A DNA stretch of 64,000 bases from Flavobacterium solisilvae (GCF_012911605.1 NZ_JAAMPT010000207.1:1-64000); one strand, 5' to 3'; positions 34,820-43,557 are shown, numbered from the stretch's first letter. Notes: a model not told the origin generated them from the sequence alone. Made by a program: numbers and translations.

Positions 34820-36967
34820 TTATTTTTTTGATTTTGGGTAAATTATTTTTAATTCGTCTATAATGTTCTGAGCGCCAGCAAATTTATCGATGATAAATAA
34901 AATGTATCGAGCATCAACCATTATGTTTCGACAAATTTCAGGCGAATAATAAATATCACTCATTGTTCCTTCCCAAACTCTATCAAAATTTAAGCCAATT
35001 AAATTTCCATTGGCATCCAAAGCTGGACTTCCAGAATTTCCTCCAGTCGTGTGGTTTGTTGCTATAAAACAAACTGGCATTTTTCCTTTGTGACTGTATT
35101 TTCCAAAATCTTTTGTGTTATACAAATCGATTAATTTCTTTGGAACATCAAATTCATAATCGCCTGGAATATATTTTTCCATTACACCATCAAGATAAGT
35201 AACAGGTTCATAAGTCACAGCATCACTTGGTTTGTATCCTTTTACTTTTCCATAAGTTACACGTAAAGTACTATTGGCGTCAGGAAAAATTCGATCAGAT
35301 TTTGGACTTAACTCCAAAATAGCTTTCATATAGGTTCTTTGTGTAGCAATATTTCTCAAATTGATTTCGTCATATTTTGGCACCACACTTTTTGTGTAAG
35401 AATCGGCCATCGCTTTCAAAATTTGATAACCTTTATCATTGTTTATTTTTTCTAAAACTGTTTTGGAGTCGCCTTCTAACAAACTTCTGAAATCTTGAAG
35501 ATTAAGTAATTTTGAGTTAGTGTATATATCATTTGCTAATTTATTGGCATCTAAATTTTTCAATTCATTTGGTAAAAATTGACTTGGCAATCTTTTAGCA
35601 TAAATAGTAATCAATTGTTCGAATACATTTTTGTCAACTGTTGGGTTGAAATCTTTGTAGAATGCATCAATTCCTTTTGATAAATTATTTTTTCTATCGG
35701 TAAAAGCTTGTTCGCCTTTGGTGGTCAATAACTGCTCTAATTGGTATAAACGATAACCATTTTGCAATAATTCGGTGTTTCGCATTGCAACTTCAGAAAA
35801 TAAATCACGAGCCAAAGCATAATCTTTTATTTCTGCATAATTTTTCTCAAAATCGCTCAATAAGTTACCATATTCAGCTTGTTTTCCGGTTTTGATAACT
35901 TTTTCTTGAAATTCCTTTTCAAATTTTTGTTTTACACCAATTGCATTTGATTTTTTCAAACCTTTCGTTTCTCCAATCCATTTTTTCCAGTAATTAGCAA
36001 CACTTGCATATTTGGAAGCATATTGAATTTTAATAGCGTTGTCTTTTCGCATAAAACCATCTTGCACTTTTAAAGCGGCATCGCGAACTTCAATTTTTGC
36101 TGGATTTGTTGTGTTTACAATTTGTTCCACAGCAACAGCAGGTAAATATTCCTGAGTTCTTCCAGGATAACCCATAACCATCGTGAAATCATTTTCCGAA
36201 ATTCCTTTAGCAGAAATAGGGAAGAAGTGTTTTGGTTTGTATGGAACGTTATCTTTTGAATATTCCGCTGGACGATTGTTTTTGTCAGCATAAACTCTAA
36301 ATAGAGCAAAATCGCCAGTATGTCTTGGCCAAACCCAGTTATCAGTATCTGAACCAAACTTTCCAATCGAACTTGGCGGCACACCAACCAAACGAACATC
36401 AGTATATTTTTCGGTTACAAATAATAAGTATTGATTTCCGTCATAAAATGTTTTAATACTATTTTCTTGCCACGATTCTTTAGGCGAAGTTTTAGTCAAT
36501 GAACTGATGTTTGCTTGAATTTTTTTCTGTTTTTCACCTTCAGAAGTCATTGTTTCTGTTCCTTCCAAAACTTTTGTTGTTACATCATCAATTCTGATAA
36601 TGAAGGTTACAAATAAATCTTTGTTTGGTAATTCTTCGTCCATTTTATAAGCCCAAAAACCATTGGTCAGATAATCATTTTCAACCGAAGAATGGCTTTG
36701 AATGTTGTCAAAACCACAGTGATGATTGGTTAGAAGCAAACCTTTATCCGAAATCATTTCGGCAGTACAACCGCCATCAAAGTGAGGAACGGCATCTTTT
36801 AAACTCGACTTGTTTACAGAATAAATATCTTCGGCAGAAATTTTCATACCAAGATTTTTCATTTCACTTTCGTTCATTCCTTTTAATAAAGAAGGAATCC
36901 ACATTCCGCCTTGTTGCGCTTGTGTTTGAATGAAAACGAACAATAAAAGTAATTTAATGTATTTCAT
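34820..36967 (-). CDS. S46 family dipeptidyl peptidase, predicted Asp/Glu-specific (DPP11-like)
   Basis: 715 residues. Signal peptide (1-18), chymotrypsin-like double barrel with catalytic His83 (TNHHCG) and Ser645 (GGNSGSP), and a helical S46-specific domain. Arg663 (NFDRVWEG) lies 18 residues after the catalytic Ser, the position whose Arg (Gly in DPP7) sets acidic P1 preference in Porphyromonas DPP11. Hence it probably removes dipeptides ending in Asp or Glu in the periplasm. It is last in an operon with GNAT and KDO transferase (6-base gap to GNAT). Confidence 0.92.
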   Translation of the reverse strand: MKYIKLLLLFVFIQTQAQQGGMWIPSLLKGMNESEMKNLGMKISAEDIYSVNKSSLKDAVPHFDGGCTAEMISDKGLLLTNHHCGFDNIQSHSSVENDYLTNGFWAYKMDEELPNKDLFVTFIIRIDDVTTKVLEGTETMTSEGEKQKKIQANISSLTKTSPKESWQENSIKTFYDGNQYLLFVTEKYTDVRLVGVPPSSIGKFGSDTDNWVWPRHTGDFALFRVYADKNNRPAEYSKDNVPYKPKHFFPISAKGISENDFTMVMGYPGRTQEYLPAVAVEQIVNTTNPAKIEVRDAALKVQDGFMRKDNAIKIQYASKYASVANYWKKWIGETKGLKKSNAIGVKQKFEKEFQEKVIKTGKQAEYGNLLSDFEKNYAEIKDYALARDLFSEVAMRNTELLQNGYRLYQLEQLLTTKGEQAFTDRKNNLSKGIDAFYKDFNPTVDKNVFEQLITIYAKRLPSQFLPNELKNLDANKLANDIYTNSKLLNLQDFRSLLEGDSKTVLEKINNDKGYQILKAMADSYTKSVVPKYDEINLRNIATQRTYMKAILELSPKSDRIFPDANSTLRVTYGKVKGYKPSDAVTYEPVTYLDGVMEKYIPGDYEFDVPKKLIDLYNTKDFGKYSHKGKMPVCFIATNHTTGGNSGSPALDANGNLIGLNFDRVWEGTMSDIYYSPEICRNIMVDARYILFIIDKFAGAQNIIDELKIIYPKSKK

Positions 36968-36973
36968 ATTTGT

Positions 36974-37420
36974 TTAGTGTGGTTTGTGTTTTAAAATTTT
37001 ACGATTATGAATTTCAAAATCGTTGGCAAGATACAATTTTTGCGCCTTTTCGTTATGATTTTCGACTTCTAGATAGATTAATTTAACATTTAAAATAGTC
37101 GCTTGCTCTTTTATGAAGTCAATAGTAATTTTACCAATTCCTTTGCCACGAGCGGTTTCTTTTAGATATAATTCGTCCAGAAAAGCAATTCGACCTTTGT
37201 ATTCAAAACTGAAGATAAAAGTTAAAATTACGTAACCTACAATTTCTTCTTCATGATAAATAAGCCAACATTTACCCAAATTTTCATCAGCAATGAATTC
37301 GTGAAACAATTTTTTTGAAGTTTCAATGTCAATAGGATAGTTGTCTATCGCATAGAAATCTTGCATCATTTTGGTAACGATTTCTATATCTGATTTTTGC
37401 AAAGATTTAAATTGAACCAT
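36974..37420 (-). CDS. GNAT family N-acetyltransferase
   Basis: 148 residues with the acetyl-CoA binding signature: a beta bulge (CWLIYHEEEIVGYVILTF) and the P-loop-like ARGKGIGKITIDF (about residues 93-105), followed by LIYLEVENHNEKAQKLYLAN. It transfers acetyl from acetyl-CoA to an unknown amine. It starts 19 bases after the waaA stop and ends 6 bases before the S46 peptidase gene. Confidence 0.9.
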   Translation of the reverse strand: MVQFKSLQKSDIEIVTKMMQDFYAIDNYPIDIETSKKLFHEFIADENLGKCWLIYHEEEIVGYVILTFIFSFEYKGRIAFLDELYLKETARGKGIGKITIDFIKEQATILNVKLIYLEVENHNEKAQKLYLANDFEIHNRKILKHKPH

Positions 37421-37439
37421 CTAAGGAATTTAAGTTCGA

Positions 37440-38672
37440 CTATTGTTGGATATGACTCATTATGGTTTGTGTAGCACCTTTATTCATTTGGACAAAAGTT
37501 TCACAAATATGTCCTTTTTCGTGACGAATATCTTCGTTGGAAATCAAATTGTCAAAAGCTTCGTTTAGTTCGTTTTGATTGTTAATTGAAATACAACCTT
37601 CTTGATGAACCAAAGCCGTTGCTTCGGCAAAATGAGAATAATTTGGTCCAACAATAATCGGAATACCAAAAGTTGCCGGTTCTAAAAGATTATGAACACC
37701 AGGATTTCCAAATCCGCCGCCAACATAAGCAATATCAGCATAGGAATAAATTTTGGTCAAAATTCCAACAGTGTCGATGATGAAAACATTGAAATTTGAT
37801 AAATCAAGGTTGTTTTTCTCTGAAAATATAACTGTTTTTTTTGTGATTTGTGTTTTGAGATTTGAAATTTGTGCTTCCTTTATATTATGTGGCGCAATAA
37901 TAAATTTAATTTCTTCCGAAGATTGATTGATGTAATTTATCAATAATTCTTCATCTTTTGGCCACGAACTTCCAATGACAATTGTCGTTTTGTTGTCTTT
38001 GAAATTTGCAATAAAATCCAGCGAATTATCTTTTTCCAAAATAGCAACCACTCGATCAAATCGTGTATCGCCCGAAATTTTTACATTCTGAAATCCTAAG
38101 CTTTGAAGTAATTTTTTGGAACTTTCATTTTGCACAAAAAAGTACTCAAACGTTTTTAACGCTTTTCGATAAAATCCGCCATACCATTTGAAAAACGCCT
38201 GATTTTCTCTAAAAATTCCTGAGATTAGATACGTTGTAACATTGGATTTTTTTAACTCATTCAAATAATTGGGCCAAAATTCATATTTGATAAAAAACAC
38301 CATTTCAGGATGAACAAGTTTTAAGAAACGTTTTGCATTCGATTTGGTATCCAAAGGCAAATAAACCGTTGCATCAGCAATGCTGTTGTTTTTTCGAACT
38401 TCATATCCCGATGGCGAAAAAAAGGTAACCACAATTTTATGATTGGGAAATTTTTCTTTGATTTTTTCCATTACAGGCAAACCTTGTTCATATTCGCCAA
38501 GTGATGCAGCGTGAAACCAAATCGTTTTATCAGAAGAATTAATTTTTTGTTCCAAAGTTCCAAAAACCGTTTTTCTACCATCAATGAAAAGTTTCATTTT
38601 TGGACTAAAAAAACCAAAAATAGGAAGTAAAAATTGTACAATTTGGGTTACTATCGAATAGAGAAAAAGCAT
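37440..38672 (-). CDS. waaA: 3-deoxy-D-manno-octulosonic acid (KDO) transferase
   Basis: 410 residues, GT30 family. N-terminal membrane-associated segment (about 5-22), then IWFHAASLGEYEQGLP with catalytic Glu60, and a C-terminal donor-binding half (DIAYVGGGFGNPGVHNLLEPATFGIPIIVGP, about 315-345). It transfers KDO to lipid IVA in lipopolysaccharide core synthesis at the cytoplasmic face of the inner membrane. It is first of the waaA-GNAT-S46 operon and divergent from the sugar aminotransferase gene. Confidence 0.95.
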   Translation of the reverse strand: MLFLYSIVTQIVQFLLPIFGFFSPKMKLFIDGRKTVFGTLEQKINSSDKTIWFHAASLGEYEQGLPVMEKIKEKFPNHKIVVTFFSPSGYEVRKNNSIADATVYLPLDTKSNAKRFLKLVHPEMVFFIKYEFWPNYLNELKKSNVTTYLISGIFRENQAFFKWYGGFYRKALKTFEYFFVQNESSKKLLQSLGFQNVKISGDTRFDRVVAILEKDNSLDFIANFKDNKTTIVIGSSWPKDEELLINYINQSSEEIKFIIAPHNIKEAQISNLKTQITKKTVIFSEKNNLDLSNFNVFIIDTVGILTKIYSYADIAYVGGGFGNPGVHNLLEPATFGIPIIVGPNYSHFAEATALVHQEGCISINNQNELNEAFDNLISNEDIRHEKGHICETFVQMNKGATQTIMSHIQQ

Positions 38673-38719
38673 ATCGTTTTAATTGTGTCGCTAAAATACA
38701 TCAGTTTGTAGAATTTTCA

Positions 38720-38749
38720 TTGGAATAAGTCATTAAATTAGTAGTTTTG
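38720..38749 (+). promoter_or_regulatory. Promoter for the aminotransferase-galE operon: TTG-N19-TAGTTTTG
   Basis: TTG at 38720-38722 and TAGTTTTG at 38742-38749 with exactly 19 bases between; start site near 38756, 15 bases before the ATG. Confidence 0.8.
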
Positions 38750-38770
38750 CTTCACAATTAATTTTCCCAA

Positions 38771-39901
38771 ATGAAAAAATTACAAATGGTTGACTTAAAA
38801 AGTCAATACGAAAAAATAAAAGCTACCGTTGATGCTTCTATCCAAGAAGTTTTAGACACAACAACATACATTAACGGACCAAAAGTTCACGAATTCCAAA
38901 AAAATCTGGAGCAATATCTTGATGTAAAACATGTTATTCCATGTGCAAACGGAACCGATGCCTTGCAAATAGCCATGATGGGATTGGATTTAAAACCTGG
39001 TGACGAAGTTATTACAGCCGATTTTACATTTGCTGCAACAGTTGAAGTGATTGCGTTGCTTCAATTAACTCCAGTTTTAGTCGATGTCGATTTAGTAAAT
39101 ATGAATATTTCCATTGATGCGATTAAAAAAGCAATCACACCAAAAACCAAAGCCATCGTTCCGGTGCATTTGTTTGGTCGTGCGGCAAATATGGAAGCGA
39201 TTATGCGCATTGCCAACGAGCATAATTTATATGTAATCGAAGATAATGCACAAGCTATCGGAGCCAATTGTAAATTTTCTGATGGGACAAAGAAAAAAGC
39301 TGGAACTATTGGTCATGTTGCTTCAACTTCATTTTTTCCAAGTAAAAACTTAGGATGTTATGGCGATGGCGGAGCAATTTTCACCAATGACGATGCATTA
39401 GCACACAAAATTCGCGGAATAGTAAACCACGGAATGTACGTTCGTTACCATCATGATGTTGTTGGTGTAAATTCGCGTTTGGATAGCATTCAAGCAGCAG
39501 TTCTTGATGCTAAATTACCATTTTTAGATCAATACAGTCAAGCGCGTCAAGATGCTGCACGTAAATATTCAAAAGCTTTTGAAAGTCATGCTAATATTGT
39601 AGCACCAACAATTTGTGATATTTGCGATTGTCACGTTTTCCACCAATATACATTGCGAATTACTAACGGAAAACGCGACCAGTTAATGGAACATTTGCAA
39701 AGCAAAGGCATTCCATGTGCGATTTATTACCCAATTCCGTTGCATAGCCAAAAAGCGTATATTGATAGTCGCTACAAAGAAGAAGATTTTCCAGTAACCA
39801 ATCAATTGGTAAAAGAAGTAATCTCATTACCAATGCATACAGAACTTGACGATGAGCAAATTGAATTCATCACCAATAGTGTTTTAGAGTTTTTTAAATA
39901 A
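38771..39901 (+). CDS. DegT/DnrJ/EryC1/StrS family sugar aminotransferase
   Basis: 376 residues, PLP enzyme. PLP lysine Lys192 in STSFFPSKNLGCYGDGG, cofactor pocket CANGTDALQIAM (about 58-69), and VIEDNAQAIGA (155-165). Members make amino-sugars of nucleotide-sugar precursors for polysaccharides. The next gene is galE, and the divergent gene is a KDO transferase, so a surface-polysaccharide context is plausible; the exact sugar is unknown. A consensus promoter lies 15 bases upstream of its ATG. Confidence 0.92.
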   Translation: MKKLQMVDLKSQYEKIKATVDASIQEVLDTTTYINGPKVHEFQKNLEQYLDVKHVIPCANGTDALQIAMMGLDLKPGDEVITADFTFAATVEVIALLQLTPVLVDVDLVNMNISIDAIKKAITPKTKAIVPVHLFGRAANMEAIMRIANEHNLYVIEDNAQAIGANCKFSDGTKKKAGTIGHVASTSFFPSKNLGCYGDGGAIFTNDDALAHKIRGIVNHGMYVRYHHDVVGVNSRLDSIQAAVLDAKLPFLDQYSQARQDAARKYSKAFESHANIVAPTICDICDCHVFHQYTLRITNGKRDQLMEHLQSKGIPCAIYYPIPLHSQKAYIDSRYKEEDFPVTNQLVKEVISLPMHTELDDEQIEFITNSVLEFFK

Positions 39902-39927
39902 TCATAATTACTGTAATCTTTTAAAGT

Positions 39928-40944
39928 ATGAAAAAAGTATTAGTAACTGGCGGATTAGGTTTCATAGGTTCGCATACCGTTGTAGAACTACACAATGCAG
40001 GATATGAAGCTATTATTATTGATAATTTATCTAATTCTTCAATAGAAGTTTTAGATGGAATAGAACGAATTATTGGTAAAAAACCAGTTTTTGAAAATCT
40101 TGATTTAAGAGATAAATCAGCAGTACAAGGTTTCTTTTCAAAATACAACGATGTTGTAGGTGTTATTCACTTTGCTGCTAGTAAAGCCGTTGGTGAAAGC
40201 GTTGAAAATCCATTATTGTATTACGAAAACAACATCAATGCATTAGTATATGTTTTACAAGAATTAACTAAAATGCCTTCGGCAAACTTTATTTTCAGTT
40301 CGTCGTGTACTGTTTATGGTCAAGCCGAAAAAATGCCAATTACCGAAGATGCATCCGTTCAACCCGCAGCTTCTCCTTATGGAAATACCAAACAAATTGG
40401 CGAAGAAATCATAAACGATGTTGCCAAAGTTTCTTCCGTGAAAGCCATTTTATTGCGTTATTTCAATCCGGTTGGCGCACATTCAAGTGCTGAAATAGGT
40501 GAATTGCCAATTGGTGTTCCACAAAATTTAGTGCCGTTTATTACGCAAACTGGAATTGGACTTCGCGAACAACTTTCGGTTTATGGCGATGATTATCCAA
40601 CACCAGATGGAACGGCAATTCGTGATTATATTCACGTAGTTGATTTAGCAAAAGCACACGTTGTAGCTATGCACCGATTGGTGGAAAATAAAAACCTTGA
40701 AAAAGTAGAAACCTTCAATCTTGGAACCGGAACAGGAAGTTCAGTGCTGGAAGTGATCAATGCTTTTGAAAAAGTATCGGGCAAAAAATTACCATATAAA
40801 ATCGTGGGTAGAAGAGAAGGCGATATTACTTCAGCTTATGCTAATACCGATAAAGCCAACCAAGTTTTGGGCTGGAAAGCAGAACTTTCACTAGAAGAAA
40901 GTCTGGCTTCTGCCTGGAAATGGGAACAGAAAATTAGAAGTTAA
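39928..40944 (+). CDS. galE: UDP-glucose 4-epimerase
   Basis: 338 residues, short-chain dehydrogenase/reductase (extended). Glycine-rich NAD motif GGLGFIGSH (8-16), catalytic Ser in FSSSCTVYG and Tyr151-x3-Lys155 (YGNTK), and RYFNPVGAH. It converts UDP-galactose and UDP-glucose. It follows the aminotransferase by 26 bases and ends at a strong bidirectional terminator (40967-40994). Confidence 0.95.
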   Translation: MKKVLVTGGLGFIGSHTVVELHNAGYEAIIIDNLSNSSIEVLDGIERIIGKKPVFENLDLRDKSAVQGFFSKYNDVVGVIHFAASKAVGESVENPLLYYENNINALVYVLQELTKMPSANFIFSSSCTVYGQAEKMPITEDASVQPAASPYGNTKQIGEEIINDVAKVSSVKAILLRYFNPVGAHSSAEIGELPIGVPQNLVPFITQTGIGLREQLSVYGDDYPTPDGTAIRDYIHVVDLAKAHVVAMHRLVENKNLEKVETFNLGTGTGSSVLEVINAFEKVSGKKLPYKIVGRREGDITSAYANTDKANQVLGWKAELSLEESLASAWKWEQKIRS

Positions 40945-40966
40945 TTTGCAATAGTTATTATAAATT

Positions 40967-40994
40967 AAAAAGTCCTCAACTTGAGGACTTTTTT
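40967..40994. terminator. Bidirectional terminator between galE and the fabD-lipoprotein unit
   Basis: Stem AAAAAGTCCTC / GAGGACTTTTT with a 5-base loop (AACTT) and long A/T tracts. It ends 3 bases before the lipoprotein stop codon. Confidence 0.88.
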
Positions 40995-40997
40995 GCT

Positions 40998-41258
40998 TTA
41001 TTTCTTTACGCTTTCTTTTAGCTTTTTTGCCGTTTCTTCCATTTGTTCGGCGCTTTTTACTTTTAAGCTATCTACTTTAGATTTGGTTTTTTGTTTCAAA
41101 CTATCCAATTCAATAGCGGCTTTTATTTTTGCCGAATCAATATTGTTTTTCATTTCTTCGGTTACAGCATCTTTGGCTGCGTCAAGCTTTTCTTTGGTTT
41201 CTTCTTTACACGAAACCAGTACTGTTACTAAGGCTAATGATAAAAATAAATTTTTATA
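40998..41258 (-). pseudogene. Small Lys/Ala/Glu-rich lipoprotein with an apparently lost start codon
   Basis: Minus-strand ORF of 86 codons ending at 40998. The product begins KNLFLSLALVTVLVSC, a standard lipoprotein signal with lipobox Cys, then a charged helix rich in Lys, Glu and Ala with repeated D-S-L-K / K-S-K-V-D-S pattern. The first codon is TAT, not ATG. The sequence AT-AAAAATTTATTTTTATC fits ATGAAAAATTT with one base (the G) deleted, so the start is missing by a single deletion. No other start lies before the signal peptide; an in-frame TAG is directly upstream. Alternatives are a sequencing or assembly error, or a non-canonical start. It lies 12 bases after fabD. Confidence 0.6.
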
Positions 41259-41269
41259 CTAAATAAATT

Positions 41270-42145
41270 TTAAAGTGAAGCCGAAATCGTTTCTACTTCT
41301 TTATTAATCTTGTTTACTAATCCAACCAATACTTTTCCTGGTCCAACTTCGGTGAAACTTGTTGCGCCGTCGGCAATCATTTGTTGTACCGATTGTGTCC
41401 ATCTTACGGCACCAGTTAGTTGAGAAATTAAGTTCTTTTTAATCTCTTCTGCATCCGAAACGGCATTTGCTGTTACATTTTGATATACCGGACAGCTTGG
41501 GGTTGAAAATGTTGTTGCCTCGATTGCTGCAGCTAGTTCTTCTCTGGCTGGTTCCATCATTGGGGAATGAAATGCTCCACCAACTGGCAAAATTAAAGCA
41601 CGCTTGGCGCCAGCTTCTTTCATCTTTTCGCAAGCCAATTCTACCGCTTTATATTCGCCAGAAATCACTAATTGTCCCGGACAGTTATAGTTTGCCGCTA
41701 CAACAACGCCATCTATAGAAGCACAAATATCTTCTACAATTTTATCGTCTAAATTCAATACCGCAGCCATAGTACTTGGTGTAATTTCGCAAGCTTTTTG
41801 CATGGCCAACGCTCTTTTTGAAACCAATTGCAATCCATCTTCAAATGATAATGCACCATTTACTACCAACGCCGAAAATTCGCCTAGCGAATGTCCAGCA
41901 ACCATATCGGGTTTTACGTTTAGGGTTTTTGCTAATATTACTGAGTGCAAGAAAACTGCCGGTTGTGTTACCTTGGTTTCTTTTAACTCTTCGGCGGTGC
42001 CTTCAAACATGATGTCGGTTATTCTAAAGCCTAAAATTTCGTTGGCTTGTTCAAATAAGGCTTTGGCTTCTGCCGAATTCTCGTATAAATCTTTACCCAT
42101 TCCGGTAAATTGTGCGCCTTGTCCTGGAAAAACGTATGCTTTCAT
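41270..42145 (-). CDS. fabD: Malonyl-CoA:acyl-carrier-protein transacylase
   Basis: 291 residues. N-terminal FPGQGAQFTGMG and nucleophile Ser86 in GHSLGEFSAL; catalytic His in the VGGAFHSPMM region (about 195). It loads malonyl onto acyl carrier protein for fatty-acid synthesis. Upstream is a promoter with TTG-N18-TATTTTTG (42195-42223). Downstream, 12 bases after the stop, is the lipoprotein ORF with the damaged start. Confidence 0.97.
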   Translation of the reverse strand: MKAYVFPGQGAQFTGMGKDLYENSAEAKALFEQANEILGFRITDIMFEGTAEELKETKVTQPAVFLHSVILAKTLNVKPDMVAGHSLGEFSALVVNGALSFEDGLQLVSKRALAMQKACEITPSTMAAVLNLDDKIVEDICASIDGVVVAANYNCPGQLVISGEYKAVELACEKMKEAGAKRALILPVGGAFHSPMMEPAREELAAAIEATTFSTPSCPVYQNVTANAVSDAEEIKKNLISQLTGAVRWTQSVQQMIADGATSFTEVGPGKVLVGLVNKINKEVETISASL

Positions 42146-42194
42146 AAATTAAATATTTCGTGTTTAAAAGAATAAGTAAAACTACTTAAAGTCG

Positions 42195-42223
42195 CAAAAA
42201 TACTAATTTTTTTAGCAGCGCAA
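42195..42223 (-). promoter_or_regulatory. Promoter for fabD: TTG-N18-TATTTTTG
   Basis: On the minus strand TTG (42221-42223) and TATTTTTG (42195-42202) are 18 bases apart. The ATG of fabD is 50 bases downstream. Confidence 0.65.
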
Positions 42224-42244
42224 TGGCTTCTACCTTTTTGCTAT

Positions 42245-42295
42245 CCATTTTCCTGCTTTCTGCACCGCACGGCGGATTGCGCCAATCAGGGCTAA
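42245..42295 (-). repeat. Second copy of the interspersed repeat (ends as at 1715-1815)
   Basis: On the minus strand the copy begins with TTAGCCCTGATTGGCGCAATC and ends with GCAGAAAGCAGGAAAATGG. The interior (GCCGTGCGGTGC) is short. Ends match TAGCCCcGATTG and GAAAGCgGGAAAATGG of the first copy. It lies between the flavin reductase gene and fabD. Confidence 0.7.
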
Positions 42296-42335
42296 TACGT
42301 TTCAATAGGCTTCTCGAGTTACTTTTAGTATTGGC

Positions 42336-42863
42336 TTACCTATCAATACCGTTTACTATAGCTACCAATTGGCTCTTTAAATCTTCATTGATAATGCCGT
42401 TGTCTTTGCTAAAATTATCGTTAAAACTTGGTAGAGAAAAAGTAGCAACAACATTGGCACCATTTCTTGGAAAACGGTTCTTTGCAATATCCAATATTGA
42501 ACTTCCGCCTCGTGCACCCGGAGAAGTTGCCATCAATAGCATGGTCTTTTCTTGAAAAACAGCATTGTTGTAACGCGATGTCCAGTCCAAAATATTTTTA
42601 AAAGCACTAGAATATCCGCCGTTGTGTTCCGTCATAGATACAACCAGCAAATCGGTATTGGTAATTTTATTATAAAAATCAATAGCTAGTTGAGGAATGC
42701 CATTTTCCTTCTCTTTATCAATAGAATAGATAGGCATTTCATAGTCGTTTAAATCCAATACTTCCACGGTGGCATCTCGAAATAAACTTGCAGCATAAGT
42801 TGCTAATTGTTTGTTGATGGAATTTCTACTTGAGGAAGCTCCAAAAGCCAGTATTTTTTTCAT
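42336..42863 (-). CDS. NAD(P)H-dependent FMN reductase family protein
   Basis: 175 residues, flavodoxin-like fold. FMN-phosphate loop near the N-terminus (LAFGASSSRNSINKQL, about 4-19) and TEHNGGYSSAFKNILDW (about 78-94), then LMATSPGARGG. Such proteins reduce flavin, quinones or chromate-like compounds. It is the last gene of a compact minus-strand operon with pirin, GNAT, OsmC and the YjdI-like gene; the gap to the latter is 3 bases. Confidence 0.9.
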   Translation of the reverse strand: MKKILAFGASSSRNSINKQLATYAASLFRDATVEVLDLNDYEMPIYSIDKEKENGIPQLAIDFYNKITNTDLLVVSMTEHNGGYSSAFKNILDWTSRYNNAVFQEKTMLLMATSPGARGGSSILDIAKNRFPRNGANVVATFSLPSFNDNFSKDNGIINEDLKSQLVAIVNGIDR

Positions 42864-42866
42864 GGT

Positions 42867-43091
42867 TTATGATTTTAAATAATAGGTTAATGCACCCGAA
42901 GGACATTTTTTTACCGTTTCTACTATCGCTTCGGTGGTAGAATTTTCGGGAATAATCCACGGCTTTTCCTTGGGTTTAAACACCGCAGGGTTATTTTTAA
43001 CACACTGGGCAGCATGAATACACTTGCTCGATTGCCAAACAATGGTTACTTCGCCATTGCTATATTCTTTGGTTAGGTTATTAGCGTCCAT
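42867..43091 (-). CDS. Divergent mono-cluster ferredoxin-like protein (YjdI family)
   Basis: 74 residues from the ATG at 43091; a longer start would overlap the OsmC gene. Cys24, Cys31 and a C-terminal KKCPSGAL give the pattern of the 4Fe-4S mono-cluster YjdI family. Its stop is 3 bases before the reductase start. It may transfer electrons to the adjacent flavoprotein, though this is inferred from the order only. The family is commonly found beside a small GNAT protein, also present here. Confidence 0.87.
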   Translation of the reverse strand: MDANNLTKEYSNGEVTIVWQSSKCIHAAQCVKNNPAVFKPKEKPWIIPENSTTEAIVETVKKCPSGALTYYLKS

Positions 43092-43093
43092 AA

Positions 43094-43501
43094 TTATAGG
43101 GTTGTTGGTATGGTGATTTTGTTTTTTAATATTTTGGAAACCGGACATTTTTCGGCTACTATCAATAATCGTTGTTTGGTATCTTCATCTACCTCGTTTG
43201 AAAAAGAAATATCTCGCGTCATTACCGTTTCCAGCTCTGGGTTGTTGATTTGATACATGTTCATCGAAATTTTTATCTCCGGAATATCCCATCCCTTTCT
43301 ATCGATATACATTCGTAAAGTGGATAGTGTGCATCCCGCGAGCGAGGCTAAAAGAGTAGTATAAGGATCAGGACCAAGGTCTTTGCCTTCAATACGGGTT
43401 GTTTCGTCCATTATCAATTGACCATTGCGCCAATTGATTGTACACAAGTATTTTTGTGTGCCAATACTGCCTTCGATGTTTTTTTCTAATAGTGTTTCCA
43501 T
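43094..43501 (-). CDS. OsmC/Ohr family protein
   Basis: 135 residues from the ATG at 43501 (METLLEKN); the longer start adds a poorly conserved extension read through a hairpin. Motifs: YTTLLASLAGCTLSTLRMY with the first redox Cys, and VAEKCPVSKIL with the second. OsmC proteins reduce organic hydroperoxides with dithiol partners. Position in an operon with pirin and a flavin reductase suggests oxidative stress defence. Confidence 0.92.
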   Translation of the reverse strand: METLLEKNIEGSIGTQKYLCTINWRNGQLIMDETTRIEGKDLGPDPYTTLLASLAGCTLSTLRMYIDRKGWDIPEIKISMNMYQINNPELETVMTRDISFSNEVDEDTKQRLLIVAEKCPVSKILKNKITIPTTL

Positions 43502-43514
43502 AGCGTTAAACCAT

Positions 43515-43546
43515 AAACCTGCAAGGCTTTTCAACCTAGCAGGTTT
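43515..43546. repeat. AAACCTGC / GCAGGTTT hairpin in the operon
   Basis: Stem AAACCTGC-AAGG (43515-43526) pairs with CCT-A-GCAGGTTT (43535-43546), one mismatch. It lies between GNAT and OsmC with no T tract, so it may affect mRNA stability rather than termination. Confidence 0.55.
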
Positions 43547-43557
43547 GTTTCTTTTTG

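Noticed and set aside
40981..41262. Plus-strand ORF with hydrophobic N-terminus
   Set aside because: It is antisense to the lipoprotein frame, starts in the terminator stem, and is rich in Phe/Ser as expected of the complement of a Lys/Glu-rich gene.
42242..42300. Short coding segment (LALIGAIRRAVQKAGKW on the minus strand)
   Set aside because: It is the translation of the interspersed repeat and has no start or context of a gene.
42223..42555. Plus-strand ORF opposite the flavin reductase gene
   Set aside because: Antisense shadow; its 5' part is the interspersed repeat and its remainder is the complement of a well-supported gene.
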